Part shown: in pieces, positions 48,925 to 63,109 of the stretch
Position numbering within the stretch: the stretch's first letter is position 1
Layout: each line of letters begins with the position of its first letter
NCBI GenBank assembly: GCA_963580285.1
Contig: OY757011.1
Coordinates: 102,516,316 to 102,580,315, forward strand
Origin: Lucinisca nassula
Taxonomy: Eukaryota > Mollusca > Bivalvia > Lucinida > Lucinidae
Direction of reading: 5' to 3'
DNA: 64,000 nt
Made by a program: the position numbers and the translations under genes
The notes under the pieces: model-generated
Database searches by the model: none
What the model was told of the DNA's origin: nothing
The model's input: the letters and a program-made list of their open reading frames with translations, nothing else

Positions 48925-51900
48925 ATACATGGACTCCTTTAATAGATTGTTCCCAGCAAGGACAATTTATATAGGTATGTTTAATAGACTGTTCCCACCA
49001 AGGACACTTTCTGTAGGTATGTTTTATAGACTGTTCCAAGCACAGACACTTCTGTAGGTATGTTTATAGACTGTTCCCAGCCCGGACAATTATATAGGTA
49101 TGTTAAATAGACTGTTCCCACCAAGGACACTTTTCGTAGTTATGGTTAGTAGACATTTTCCAGCACGGACACTTTCTAAAGCTATCATTAAAAGACTGGT
49201 CCCAGCATGGACACTTTCTGTAGGTATATTTAAAAGACTGTTCCCACCACGGACACTTTCTGTATGTAGTACGCTTCATAGTCTGTTCCAAGCACGGACA
49301 CTTTCTGTAGCTATGTTTAATAGACTGTTCCCACCAAGGACACTTTCTGTAGGTATGTTTAATAGATTGTACCCAGCACGGACATTTCTGTAGATATGGT
49401 TAATAGACTGTTCACAGCAAGGACACTTTCTGAAGGTATTTTAATAGATTGTTTGCAGCACGGATACTTCTGTTGGTATGTTTAATAGACTGTCTCCAAC
49501 AAGGACACTTTCTATACGTATGTTTAATAAGATGTTCCCACCAAGCACACTTTCTGTAGCTATGTTTAATAGACTGTTCAAAGCATGGACACTTACTGTT
49601 GCTATGTTTAATAGACTATTCTCACCAAGAACACTTTCTGTAGCTATGTTTAATAGAATGTTCCCAGCAAGGACACTTTCTGTAGCCCTTTTTAACAGAC
49701 TGTTCCAACCAAGGACACTTCATGTAGCTATGTTTAATAGACTGTTCCCAGCATGGACACTTTTTGTAGCTATGTTTAATAGGCTGTTTCCAGCACGGAC
49801 ACTTCTGTATATATGTTTAATAGACTGTTTCCAACAAGGACTCTTTCTATACGTATGTTTAATAAACTGTTCCCACCAAGGACACTTTCTGTAGCTATGT
49901 TTAATAGAATGTCCCCACCAAGGACACTTTCTGTAGCCGTTTTTAACAGACTGTTCCCACCAAGGACACTTCATGTAGCTATGTTTAATAAACTGTTCCC
50001 AGCAAGGACACTTTTTGTAGCTATGTTTAATAGAATGTTCCAACCAAGGACACTTTCTGATGCCATTTTTAACAGACTGTTCCCACCAAGGACACTTCAT
50101 GTAGCTATGTTTAAAAGACTGTTCCCAGCAAGGACACTTTTTGTAGCTATGTTTAATAGGCTGTTTCCAGCACGGACACTTCTGTATATATGTTTAATAG
50201 ACTGTTTCCAACAAGGACTCTTTCTATACGTATGTTTAATAAACTGTTCCCACCAAGGACACTTTCTGTAGCTATGTTTAATAGAATGTCCCCACCAAGG
50301 ACACTTTCTGTAGCCGTTTTTAACAGACTGTTCCCACCAAGGACACTTCATGTAGCTATGTTTAATAGACTGTTCCCAGCATGGACACTTTTTGTAGCTA
50401 TGTTTAATAGAATGTTCCCACCAAGGACACTTTCTGAAGCCATTTTTAACAGATTGTTCCCACCAAGGACACTTCATGTAGCAATGTTTAATAGACTGTT
50501 CCCAGCATGGACACTTTTTGTAGCTATGTTTAATAGGCTGTTTCCAGCAAGGACACTTTCTGTAGCTATGTTTAATAGAATGTCCCCACTAAGGACACTT
50601 TCTGTAGCCGTTTTTAACAGACTGTTCCTACAAAGGACACTTCATGTAGCTATGTTTAATAGACTGTTCCTAGCATGGACACTTTTTGTAGCTATGTTTA
50701 ATAGGCTGTTTCCAGAAACTTCTGTATATATGTTTAATAGGCTGTTTCCAACAAGGACTCTTTCTATACGTATGTTTAATAAACTGTTCCCACCAAGGAC
50801 ACTTTCTGTAGCTATGTTTAATAGAATGTCCCCACCAAGGACACTTTCTGTAGCCGTTTTTAATAGACTGTTCCCACCAAGGACACTTCATGTAGCTATG
50901 TTTAATAGAATGTTCCCAGCATGGACACTTTTTGTAGCTATGTTTAATAGAATGTTCCCACCAAGGACACTTTCTGTAGCCATTTTTAACAGACTGTTCC
51001 CACCAAGGACACTTCATGTAGCTATGTTTAATAGACTGTTCCCAGCATGGACACTTTTTGTAGCTATGTTTAATAGGCTGTTTCCAGCACAGACACTTCT
51101 GTATATATGTTTAATAGACTGTTTCCAACAAGAACTCTTTCTATACGTATGTTTAATAAAATGTTCCCACCAAGGACACTTTCTGTAGCTATGTTTAATA
51201 GAATGTCCCCACCAAGGACACTTTCTGTAGCCGTTTTTAACAGACTGTTCCCACCAAGGACATTTCATGTAGCTATGTTTAATAGAATGTTCCCAGCATG
51301 GACACTTTCTGTAGCTATGTTTAATAGAATGTTCCCAGCAAGGACACTTTCTGTAGCCATTTTTAACAGACTGTTCCCACCAAGGACACTTCATGTAGCT
51401 ATGTTTAATAGACCGTTCCCAGCATGGACACTTTTTGTAGCTATGTTTAATAGGCTGTTTCCAGCACGGACACTTCTGTATATATGTTTAATAGACTGTT
51501 TCCAACAAGGACTCTTTCTATACGTATGTTTAATAAACTGTTCCCACCAAGGACACTTTCTGTAGCTATGTTTAATAGAATAATCCCACCAAGGACACTT
51601 TCTGTAGCCGTTTTTAACAGATTGTTCCCACCAATGACACTTCATGTAGCTTTGTTTAATAGAATGTTCCCAGCATGGACACTTTTTGTAGCTATGTTTA
51701 ATAGAATGTTCCCACCAAGGACTCTTTCTGTAGCCATTTTTAACAGACTGTTCCCACCAAGGACACTTCATGTAGCTATGTTCAATAAACTGTTCCCAGC
51801 AAGGACACTTTTTGTAGCTATGTTTAATAGAATGTTCCAACCAAGGACACTTTCTGATGCCATTTTTAACAGACTGTTCCCACCAAGGACACTTCATGTA

Positions 51901-54900
51901 GCTATGTTTAAAAGACTGTTCCCAGCAAGGACACTTTTTGTAGCTATGTTTAATAGGCTGTTTCCAGCACGGACACTTCTGTATATATGTTTAATAGACT
52001 GTTTCCAACAAAGACTCTTTCTATACGTATGTTTAATAAACTGTTCCCACCAAGGACACTTTCTGTAGCTATGTTTAATAGAATGTCCCCACCAAGGACA
52101 CTTTCTGTAGCCGTTTTTAACAGACTGTTCCCACCAAGGACACTTCATGTAGCTATGTTTAATAGACTGTTCCCAGCATGGACACTTTTTGTAGCTATGT
52201 TTAATAGAATGTTCCCACCAAGGACACTTTCTGAAGCCATTTTTAACAGATTGTTCCCACCAAGGACACTTCATGTAGCAATGTTTAATAGACTGTTCCC
52301 AGCATGGACACTTTTTGTAGCTATGTTTAATAGGCTGTTTCCAGCACGGACACTTCTGTATATATGTTTAATAGACTGTTTCCAACAAGGACTCTTTCTT
52401 TACGTATGTTTAATAAACTGTTCCCACCAAGGACACTTTCTGTAGCTATGTTTAATAGAATGTCCCCACTAAGGACACTTTCTGTAGCCGTTTTTAACAG
52501 ACTGTTCCTACAAAGGACACTTCATGTAGCTATGTTTAATAGACTGTTCCTAGCATGGACACTTTTTGTAGCTATGTTTAATAGGCTGTTTCCAGAAACT
52601 TCTGTATATATGTTTAATAGGCTGTTTCCAACAAGGACTCTTTCTATACGTATGTTTAATAAACTGTTCCCACCAAGGACACTTTCTGTAGCTATGTTTA
52701 ATAGAATGTCCCCACCAAGGACACTTTCTGTAGCCGTTTTTAATAGACTGTTCCCACCAAGGACACTTCATGTAGCTATGTTTAATAGAATGTTCCCAGC
52801 ATGGACACTTTTTGTAGCTATGTTTAATAGAATGTTCCCACCAAGGACACTTTCTGTAGCCATTTTTAACAGACTGTTCCCACCAAGGACACTTCATGTA
52901 GCTATGTTTAATAGACTGTTCCCAGCATGGACACTTTTTGTAGCTATGTTTAATAGGCTGTTTCCAGCACGGACACTTCTGTATATATGTTTAATAGACT
53001 GTTTCCAACAAGGACTCTTTCTATACGTATGTTTAATAAACTGTTCCCACCAAGGACACTTTCTGTAGCTATGTTTAATAGAATGTCCCCACCAAGGACA
53101 CTTTCTGTAGCCGTTTTTAACAGACTGTTCCCACCAAGGACATTTCATGTAGCTATGTTTAATAGAATGTTCCCAGCATGGACACTTTCTGTAGCTATGT
53201 TTAATAGAATGTTCCCAGCAAGGACACTTTCTGTAGCCATTTTTAACAGACTGTTCCCACCAAGGACACTTCATGTAGCTATGTTTAATAGACCGTTCCC
53301 AGCATGGACACTTTTTGTAGCTATGTTTAATAGGCTGTTTCCAGCACGGACACTTCTGTATATATGTTTAATAGACTGTTTCCAACAAGGACTCTTTCTA
53401 TACGTATGTTTAATAAACTGTTCCCACCAAGGACACTTTCTGTAGCTATGTTTAATAGAATAATCCCACCAATGACACTTTCTGTAGCCGTTTTTAACAG
53501 ATTGTTCCCACCAAGGACACTTCATGTAGCTTTGTTTAATAGAATGTTCCCAGCATGGACACTTTTTGTAGCTATGTTTAATAGAATGTTCCCACCAAGG
53601 ACACTTTCTGTAGCCATTTTTAACAGACTGTTCCCACCAAGGACACTTCATGTAGCTATGTTAAATAGACTGTTCCCAGCATGGACACTTTTTGTAGCTA
53701 TGTTTAATAGGCTGTTTCCAGCACGGACACTTCTGTATATATGTTTAATAGATTGTTTTCAACAAGGACTCTTTCTATACGTATGTTTAATAAACTGTTC
53801 CCACCAAGGACACTTTCTGTAGCTATGTTTAATAGAATAATCCCACCAAGGACACTTCATGTAGCTATGTTAAATAGACTGTTCCCAGCATGGACACTTT
53901 TTGTAGCTATGTTTAATAGGCTGTTTCCAGCACGGACACTTCTGTATATATGTTTAATAGACTGTTTCCAACAAGGACTCTTTCTATACGTATGTTTAAT
54001 AAACTGTTCCCACCAAGGACACTTTCTGTAGCTATGTTTAATAGAATGTCCACACCAAGGACACTTTCTGTAGCCATTTTAACAGACTGTTCCCACCAAG
54101 GACACTTCATGTAGCTATGTTTAATACACTGTTCCCAGCATGGACACTTTTTGTAGCTATGTTTAATAGGCTGTTTCCAGCACGGACACTTCTGTATATA
54201 TGTTTAATAGACTGTTTCCAACAAGGACTCTTCCTTTACGTATGTTTAATAAACTGTTCCCACCAAGGACACTTTCTGTAGCTATGTTTAATAGGCTGTT
54301 TCCAGCACGGACACTTCTGTATATATGTTTAATAGACTGTTTCCAACAAGGACTCTTTCTTTACGTATGTTTAATAAACTGTTCCCACCAAGGACACTTT
54401 CTGTAGCTATGTTTAATAGAATGTCCCCACCAAGGACACTTTCTGTAGCCGTTTTTAACAGACTGTTCCCACCAAGGACACTTCATGTAGCTATGTTTAA
54501 TAAACTGTTCCCAGCAATGACACTTTTTGTAGCTATGTTTAATAGAATGTTCCAACCAAGGACACTTTCTGAAGCCATTCTTAACAGACTGTTCCAACCA
54601 AGGACACTTCATGTAGCTATGTTTAATAGACAGTTCCCAGCATGGACACTTTTTGTAGCTATGTTTAATAGGCTGTTTCCAGCACGGACACTTCTGTATA
54701 TATGTTTAATAGACTGTTCCCAGCAAGGACTCTTTCTATACGTATGTTTAATAAACTGTTCCCACCAAGGACACTTTATGTAGCTATGTTTAATAGAATG
54801 TCCCCACCAAGGACACTTTCTGTAGCCGTTTTTAACAGACTGTTCCCACCAAGGACACTTCATGTAGCTATGTTTAATAGAATGTTCCCAGCATGGACAC

Positions 54901-57900
54901 TTTTCGTAGCTATGTTTAATAGAATGTCCCCACCAAGGACACTTTTTGTAGCCGTTTTAACAGACTGTTCCCACCAAGGACACTTCATGTAGCTATGTTT
55001 AATAGACTGTTCCCAGCATGGACACTTTTTGTAGCTATGTTTAATAGGCTGTTTCCAGCACGGACACTTCTGTATATACGTTTAATAGACTGTTTCCAAC
55101 AAGGACTCTTTCTAGACGTATGTTTAATAAACTGTTCCCACCAAGGACACTTTCTGTAGCTATATTTAATAGAATAATCCCACCAACGACACTTTCTGTA
55201 GCCGTTTTTAACAGACTGTTCCCACCAAGGACACTTCATGTAGCTTTGTTTAATAGAATGTTCCCAGCATGGACACTTTTTGTAGCTATGTTTAATAGAA
55301 TGTTCCCACTAAGGACACTTTCTGTAGCCATTTTTAACAGACTGTTCCCACCAAGGACACTTCATGTAGCTATGTTTAATAGACTGTTCCCAGCATGGAC
55401 ACTTTTTGTAGCTATGTTTAATAGGCTGTTTCCAGCACGGACACTTCTGTATATATATGTTTAATAGACTGTTTCCAACAAGGACTCTTTCTATACGTAT
55501 GTTTAATAAACTGTTCCCACCAAGGACACTTTCTGTAGCTATGTTTAATAGAATGATCCCAACAAGGACACTTTCTGTAGCCGTTTTTAACAGACTGTTC
55601 CCACCAAGGACACGTCATGTAGCTATGTTTAATAGAATGTTCCCAGCATTGACACTTTTTGTAGCTATGTTTAATAGAATGTTCCCACTAAGGACACTTT
55701 CTGTAGCCATTTTTAACAGACTGTTCCCACCAAGGACACTTCATGTAGCAATGTTTAATAGACTGTTCCCAGCATGGACACTTTTTGTAGCTATGTTTAA
55801 TAGGCTGTTTCCAGCACGGACACTTCTGTATATATGTTTAATAGACTGTTTCCAACAAGGACTCTTTCTATACGTATGTTTAATAAACTGTTCCCACCAA
55901 GGACACTTTCTGTAGCTATGTTTAATAGAATGTCCCCACCAAGGACACTTTCTGTAGCCATTTTAACAGATTGTTCCCACCAAGGACACTTCATGTAGCT
56001 ATGTTTAATAGACTGTTCCCAACATGGACACTTTTTGTAGCTATGTTTAATAGGCTGTTTCCAGCACGGACACTTCTGTATATATGTTTAATAGACTGTT
56101 TCCAACAAGGACTCTTTCTTTACGTATGTTTAATAAACTGTTCCCACCAAGGACACTTTCTGTAGCTATGTTTAATAGGCTGTTTCCAGCACGGACACTT
56201 CTGTATATATGTTTAATAGACTGTTTCCAACAAGGACTCTTTCTTTACGTATGTTTAATAAACTGTTCCCACCAAGGACACTTTCTGTAGCTATGTTTAA
56301 TAGAATGTCCCCACCAAGGACACTTTCTGTAGCCGTTTTTTACAGACTGTTCCCACCAAGGACACTTTCTGAAGCCATTCTTAACAGACTGTTCCCACCA
56401 AGGACACTTCATGTAGCTATGTTTAAAAGACTGTTCCCAGCAAGGACACTTCTGTATATATGTTTAATAGACTGTTTCCAACAAGGACTCTTTCTTTACG
56501 TATGTTTAATAAACTGTTCCCACCAAGGACACTTTCTGTAGCTATGTTTAATAGAATGTCCCCACCAAGGACACTTTCTGTAGCCGTTTTTAACAGACTG
56601 TTCCCACCAAGGACACTTCATGTAGCTATGTTTAATAAACTGTTCCCAGCAAGGACACTTTTTGTAGCTATGTTTATTAGAATGTTCCAACCAAGGACAC
56701 TTTCTGAAGCCAGTCTTAACAGACTGTTCCCACCAAGGACACTTCATGTAGCTATGTTTAAAAGACTGTTCCCAGCAAGGACACTTTTTGTAGCTATGTT
56801 TAATAGGCTGTTTCCAGCACGGACACTTCTGTATATATGTTTAAATAGACTGTTTCCAACAAGGACTCTTTCTATACGTATGTTTAATAAACTGTTCCCA
56901 CCAAGGACACTTTCTGTAGCTATGTTTAATAGAATGTCCCCACCAAGGACACTTTCTGTAGCCGTTTTTAACAGACTGTTCCCACCAAGGACACTTCATG
57001 TAGCTATGTTTAATAGACTGTTCCCAGCATGGACACTTTTTGTAGCTATGTTTAATAGAATGTTCCCACCAAGGACACTTTCTGAAGCCATTTTTAACAG
57101 ATTGTTCCCACCAAGGACACTTCATGTAGCTATGTTTAAATAGACTGTTCCCAGCATTGACACTTTTTGTGGCTATGTTTAATAGGCTGTTTCCAGCACG
57201 GACACTTCTGTATATATGTTTAATAGACTGTTTCCAACAAGGACTCTTTCTTTACGTATGTTTAATAAACTGTTCCCACCAAGGACACTTTATGTAGCTA
57301 TGTTTAATAGAATGTCCCCACCAAGGACACTTTCTGTAGCCGTTTTTAACAGACTGTTCACACAAAGGACACTTCATGTAGCTATGTTTAATAGACTGTT
57401 CCCAGCATGGACACTTTTTGTAGCTATGTTTAATAGGCTGTTTCCAGACACTTCTGAATATATGTTTAATAGACTGTTTCCAACAAGGACTCTTTCTATA
57501 CGTATGTTTAATAAACTGTTCCCACCAAGGTCACTTTCTGTAGCTATGTTTAATAGAATGTCCTAACCAAGGACACTTTCTGTAGCCGTTTTTAACAGAC
57601 TGTTCCCACCAAGGACACTTCATGTAGCTATGTTTAATAAACTGTTCCCAGCAAGGACACTTTTTGTAGCTATGTTTATTAGAATGTTCCAACCAAGGAC
57701 ACTTTCTGAAGCCATTCTTAACAGACTGTTCGCACCAAGGACACTTCATGTAGCTATGTTTAATAGACTGTTCCCAGCATGGACACTTTTTGTAGCTATG
57801 TTAAATAGGCTGTTTCCAGCACGGACACTTCTGTATATACGTTTAATAGACTGTTTCCAACAAGGACTCTTTCTATACGTATGTTTAATAAACTGTTCCC

Positions 57901-60480
57901 ACCAAGGACACTTTATGTAGCTATGTTTAATAGAATGTCCCCACCAAGGACACTTTCTGTAGCCGTTTTTAACAGACTGTTCACACAAAGGACACTTCAT
58001 GTAGCTATGTTTAATAGACTGTTCCCAGCATGGACACTTTTTGTAGCTATGTTTAATAGGCTGTTTCCAGACACTTCTGAATATATGTTTAATAGACTGT
58101 TTCCAACAAGGACTCTTTCTATACGTATGTTTAATAAACTGTTCCCACCAAGGTCACTTTCTGTAGCTATGTTTAATAGAATGTCCTAACCAAGGACACT
58201 TTCTGTAGCCGTTTTTAACAGACTGTTCCCACCAAGGACACTTCATGTAGCTATGTTTAATAAACTGTTCCCAGCAAGGACACTTTTTGTAGCTATGTTT
58301 ATTAGAATGTTCCAACCAAGGACACTTTCTGAAGCCATTCTTAACAGACTGTTCGCACCAAGGACACTTCATGTAGCTATGTTTAATAGACTGTTCCCAG
58401 CATGGACACTTTTTGTAGCTATGTTTAATAGGCTGTTTCCAGCACGGACACTTCTGTATATACGTTTAATAGACTGTTTCCAACAAGGACTCTTTCTATA
58501 CGTATGTTTAATAAACTGTTCCCACCAAGGACACTTTCTGTAGCTATGTTTAATAGAATGTCCCCACCAAGGACACTTTCTGTAGCCGTTTAAACAGACT
58601 GTTCCCACAAAGAACACTTCATGTAGCTATGTTTAATAGACTGTTCCCAGCATGGACACTTTTTGTAGATATGTTTAATAGGCTGTTTCCAGCACGGACA
58701 CTTCTGTATATATGTTTAATAGACTGTTTCCAACAAGGACTCTTTCTATACGTATGTTTAATAAACTTTCCCACCAAGGACACTTTCTGTAGCTATGTTT
58801 AATAGAATGTCCCCACCAAGGACACTTTCTGTAGCCGTTTTTAACAGACTGTTCCCACCAAGGACATTTCATGTAGCTATGTTTAATAGAATGTTCCCAG
58901 CATGGACACTTTCTGTAGCTATGTTTAATAGAATGTTCCCACCAAGGACACTTTCTGTAGGCATTTTTAACAGACTGTTCCCACCAAGGACACTTCATGT
59001 AGCTATGTTTAATAGACTGTTCCCAGCATGGGCACTTTTTGTAGCTATGTTTAATAGGCTGTTTCCAGCACGGACACTTCTGTATATATGTTTAATAGAC
59101 TGTTTCCAACAAGGACTCTTTCTATACGTATGTTTAATAAACTTTCCCACCAAGGACACTTTCTGTAGCTATGTTTAATAGAATGTCCCCACCAAGGACA
59201 CTTTCTGTAGCCGTTTTTAACAGACTGTTCCCACCAAGGACATTTCATGTAGCTATGTTTAATAGAATGTTCCCAGCATGGACACTTTCTGTAGCTATGT
59301 TTAATAGAATGTTCCCACCAAGGACACTTTCTGTAGGCATTTTTAACAGACTGTTCCCACCAAGGACACTTCATGTAGCTATGTTTAATAGACTGTTCCC
59401 AGCATGGGCACTTTTTGTAGCTATGTTTAATAGGCTGTTTCCAGCACGGACACTTCTGTATATATGTTTAATAGACTGTTTCCAACAAGGACTCTTTCTA
59501 GACGTATGTTTAATAAACTGTTCCCACCAAGGACACCTTCTGTAGCTATATTTAATAGAATAATCCCACCAAGGACACTTTCTGTAGCCGTTTTAAACAG
59601 ACTGTTCCCACCAAGGACACTTCATGTAGCTTTGTTTAATAGAATGTTCCCAGCATGGACACTTTTTGTAGCTATGTTTAATAGAATGTTCCCACCAAGG
59701 ACACTTTCTGTAGCCATTTTTAACAGACTGTTCCCACCAAGGACACTTCATGTAGCTATGTTTAATAGACTGTTCCCAGCATGGACACTTTTTGTAGCTA
59801 TGTTTAATAGGCTGTTTCCAGCACGGACACTTCTGTATATATATGTTTAATAGACTGTTTCCAACAAGGACTCTTTCTATACGTATGTTTAATAAACTGT
59901 TCCCACCAAGGACACTTTCTGTAGCTATGTTCCCAGCATGGACACTTTTTGTAGCTATGTTTAATAGGCTGTTTCCAGCACCGACACTTCTGTATATATG
60001 TTTAATAGACTGTTTCCAACAAGGACTCTTTCTATACGTATGTTTAATAAACTGTTCCCACCAAGGACACTTTCTGTAGCTATGTTTAATAGAATGTCCC
60101 CACCAAGGACACTTTCTGTAGCCGTTTTTAATAGAATGTCCCCACCAAGGACACTTTCTGTAATTATGTTTAATAGACTGTTCCCGACAAGGATACTTCC
60201 TGTAGCTATGAATATTAGTCTCTTCGCAGCACGGACACTTCTGAAGGTATGTTCCATAGACGGACGGACACTCCTGTAGGTATGTTTAATAGACTGTTCC
60301 CACCTAGGACACTGTCTGAACCTATGTCAGGTAGACTGTTCCCATCACGGAAACTTTCTGGAGCTATGATTTATAGACTGTTCCCAGCACGTACACTTCT
60401 GTAGGTATGTTTAATAGACTGTTCCCAGCACGGACAGTTTCTGAAGCTCTGTTCAATACACTGTTCCCACCAAAGACACT
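48925..60480 (+). repeat. 11.5-kb minisatellite, 42-bp unit with higher-order repeats
   Basis: About 275 units of 42 bp, e.g. GGACACTTTCTGTAGCTATG followed by TTTAATAGACTGTTCCCACC and AA. Since 42 is 3x14, open frames of 14-residue repeats appear on both strands (MFNRLFPARTLSVA; KCPWWEQSIKHSYR). A regular 41-bp variant (CACGGACACTTCTGTATATA) shifts the frame and closes them about every 377 bp, so the longest frame is 332 codons and coding is unlikely. Blocks of 377 bp (eight 42-mers plus one 41-mer) recur. Larger duplications of 1880 bp (50530-51960 to 52410-53840), 623 bp (57450 to 58073) and 376 bp (58675 to 59051) are visible. Edge units (48960-49480, 60150-60480) are the most diverged. 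Confidence 0.96.
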
Positions 60481-61089
60481 TGTTTCATATGGCGGGGGCT
60501 GGCAAAACGTATATGTGACGGGACACCACGAGGGAACCTCGAATCTATGTCCACTTGTTGGGCATTAACGCAAAGGAAATTCTAAGATACTTAGAATCCT
60601 TTGCAATATTTATATGGAATAAGTCTAATATTTATAAACAACACTGGTTACATAATTTTACAAAGACAAACTTAAAGGGACAGTTGACTCGCAATCTATT
60701 CCACTTAAGTTAAGACAGAATGAAAATTAGTCTGGGCCCAATTAAATTTCTGTCTTAATACAAGTGGAATACACTTGAATCACACTTGAATTACACATGA
60801 AGTACACACACTCATTCACACCCTCACATACTTAACATAATGTTCTTTCTCCCTTCCTGTTGATGATAAGGACCTGATGAGTGTTTATGGCACCATAATG
60901 TTTTATATAAACTTTATATTAACCAGTATATTCACGGAAAGGACTGTTTCACCAACCAGTTTTTGCCTCTGTGTTATACCGTGGCGATTACATCTATAGC
61001 TGCTCACCGCCGAATAAAATGTAGTAACAGGGGTGGGGGACACATAAACCCCTTTACATCATTCTATACTCATCATCCATATCATCACT
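60481..61089. other. Spacer after the array
   Basis: No gene is seen. Two ACACTTGAAT(C/T)ACAC words lie at 60770-60800. Confidence 0.45.
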
Positions 61090-61201
61090 GCCTCATATCA
61101 CTGATGCCTCATATCACTGATGCCTCGTATCACCGTTGTCTTATATCAACGATGCCTCATATTAACGATGCCTTATATCAACAATGCCTCATATCAATGT
61201 T
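61090..61201. repeat. 16-bp tandem repeat
   Basis: Seven units of GCCTCATATCACTGAT with increasing divergence to the right. Confidence 0.9.
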
Positions 61202-61253
61202 TGACGTCAGGTGAGCGATTCAGGCTGCAATGTTGATATTCTATAAGTGTAAC

Positions 61254-61342
61254 TGCAATGTCCCCAACACGGACAGTGTGCGCCACCGAAGGACTGTTCC
61301 GGACAAGGTCATAGTGTTGCGTGTTGCAATTATATACTGTAG
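61254..61342 (-). repeat. Inverted-repeat arm flanking the minisatellite, right
   Basis: Inverse of 47798-47879, with a 7-bp GTTGCGT insertion. Together the arms enclose 13.4 kb including the whole 42-bp array. Confidence 0.85.
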
Positions 61343-61595
61343 CCTGTATTACGTGCTATTCGACGTTTAACATTGACAGAGTGCAAATGCCATTTGTAGT
61401 TTTGCTTTTTTGTGCTTCATGTTAGCACGTATGGACATGAAGTTGTAAAACAATAAAAAAACGGGCTAAATCCCGCCCACAATATCGCAACATTTTCTGA
61501 CTCCGAGAGAACGCATTGTCTGAAGAAAGGATAGGCATGCCCTCTGCCAGGCTGATCAGGCTCGGAAGAGCCCAGAGGGACCTAATGTCCGTGTA
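61343..61595. other. Spacer
   Basis: No gene is seen. ACGGGCTAAATCCCGCCC at 61461 can fold as a short hairpin. Confidence 0.4.
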
Positions 61596-61915
61596 ACTGA
61601 ATGCGTCTTAAGGAACGAGAAAATATATGATTTAAGGTTGAGGATCCGAACGGTTTCTTATATAAGGACTTTCATGATAAGAGGGGTGGGTCATGCCCCA
61701 GGGTACCCCGGTGTATCCAAGGTCAATGTCGTTAAATGCATCTTACCATAAGAAACAAGAATACATTGTTTATGGGTGGGGATCATAAGCAGTTTCCGAG
61801 TTATTGCACATTTTATGAAATGAAGGGGTTGGACATGCCCACGGGTGACACATTGGGAACCAAGATCTATGTCAGTATATGTGGTTTATCATAAGGAACA
61901 AGAATATAATATAGT
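61596..61915. repeat. About 140-bp tandem repeat, two to three units
   Basis: The words TCTTA(C)…AAGAAACAAGAATA…TTT, GGTGGGGATC, and GGGTTGGACATGCCC(A)…GGG recur at about 61608, 61740 and 61890. No coding frame. Confidence 0.7.
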
Positions 61916-62084
61916 CTATAGGGTGTTTCATTAATTCTGTCACTGTTTCGTGACCATACTGCACTAAAAGTGTAAGGGGTGCAATAAAAAACAACAAGAG
62001 GACCATTATGGTCCTGTATCGCTAACCTGAGTACAAGTCTGTCCAACACTTCCTCAGAATAAACAATTTGAAGTTTTCCACAAT

Positions 62085-62915
62085 TGGCCATTATGACCTA
62101 CATAGTGGAACCAGGTGAACGAATCTGAACAAGGTCGATGTCAGGATGTATCTGACCGAGTGTGATCAAAATCCATGAGAAAAATCCGTTTGAAAATTTC
62201 CATCATGTCAGCCATAATATGACCTGCTTATGAACTGGAGCAGAAACATTTGAACAAATCTGAGAAAGATCAATGTCAAGATGCTAATGACCAAGTTTGA
62301 TCAAATTCCAATCAAAGGTTCATGAGAAGTTGTTTGAAGTTTTTCATGATGTCAGCCATTTTGACCTACTTATGCACTGGATATATTTGCATAAATTTGA
62401 GACTGGTCCATAATTATATGGATGCTTCTGACCATGTTTCATCAAATTCTGTTTATCTGTTCATGAGAAAAAGCCATTTTATTTTTTTTCAAGATGACAG
62501 CCATTTTGACCTACTTATGCAGTAAAGTGAACCATTTGCATAAATTTGAGACTGGTCCAAATAAGGATGCTTCTGACCAAGTTTGATCTGTTCATGAGAA
62601 AAAGCCATGTAAAGTTATTTCAAGATGGCGGCCATAATGACCTACTCATTCATTGGAGAGGGCTCATTTGAATAAAACTGAGAAAGGTTGATGCCAGGAT
62701 GCTTCAGGTCAAGTTTGGACATCAGTTTTTGAAGAGCTGTTGTTTGAACAAAATACACTTCGTAAATACAAACTATGTCACTGTGACCTAATTTCACTCC
62801 AGATTTGGATGATATGAATAATCTTGAGAACCAAGGTCCCAACGATGTCTCATACCAATTTTGAGTCAACTATACCAAGATACTAAGTCAATTTAGTTGT
62901 TTTGCTATTTTTAGC
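62085..62915 (+). repeat. Left arm of a 1.85-kb inverted repeat made of about 135-bp units
   Basis: Tandem units with GCCATTTTGACCTACTTATG, AATTTGAGACTGGTCC, GGATGCTTCTGACCA, TTGATCAAATTC and GTTCATGAGAAAAAGCC. They are followed at 62720-62915 by a segment (GTGACCTAATTTCACT…TTTAGTTGTTTTGCTATTTT) whose inverse lies at 63110-63310. No coding frame. Confidence 0.88.
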
Positions 62916-63109
62916 TCACTGAGACGAAGTCTCAGTGTAGCTATTGTGATCACTTTTTGTCTGTCCGTCCGTCCGTCCGTCGTCCGTAAAAACTTGTTCA
63001 AACGACTTCTTCTCCGAAACCACTGCACCTACGACTCTCAAATTTTATATGCAGCATGATCAGACTCCAGACTTACAAGTTTGCGAAAATTATCCTGGTC
63101 GACAATCCA
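62911..63109. repeat. Centre of the inverted repeat with AGCTCAC hairpin tag
   Basis: CACTGAGACGAAGTCTCAGTG (a 9-bp stem with GAA loop) followed by a CCGTCCGTCCGTCCGTC cluster, the third AGCTCAC tag in the window. Confidence 0.8.

Noticed and set aside
48925..60480. CRISPR array
   Set aside because: There are no unique spacers: the units abut as a 42-bp tandem repeat, no cas genes are present, and the sequence is animal.
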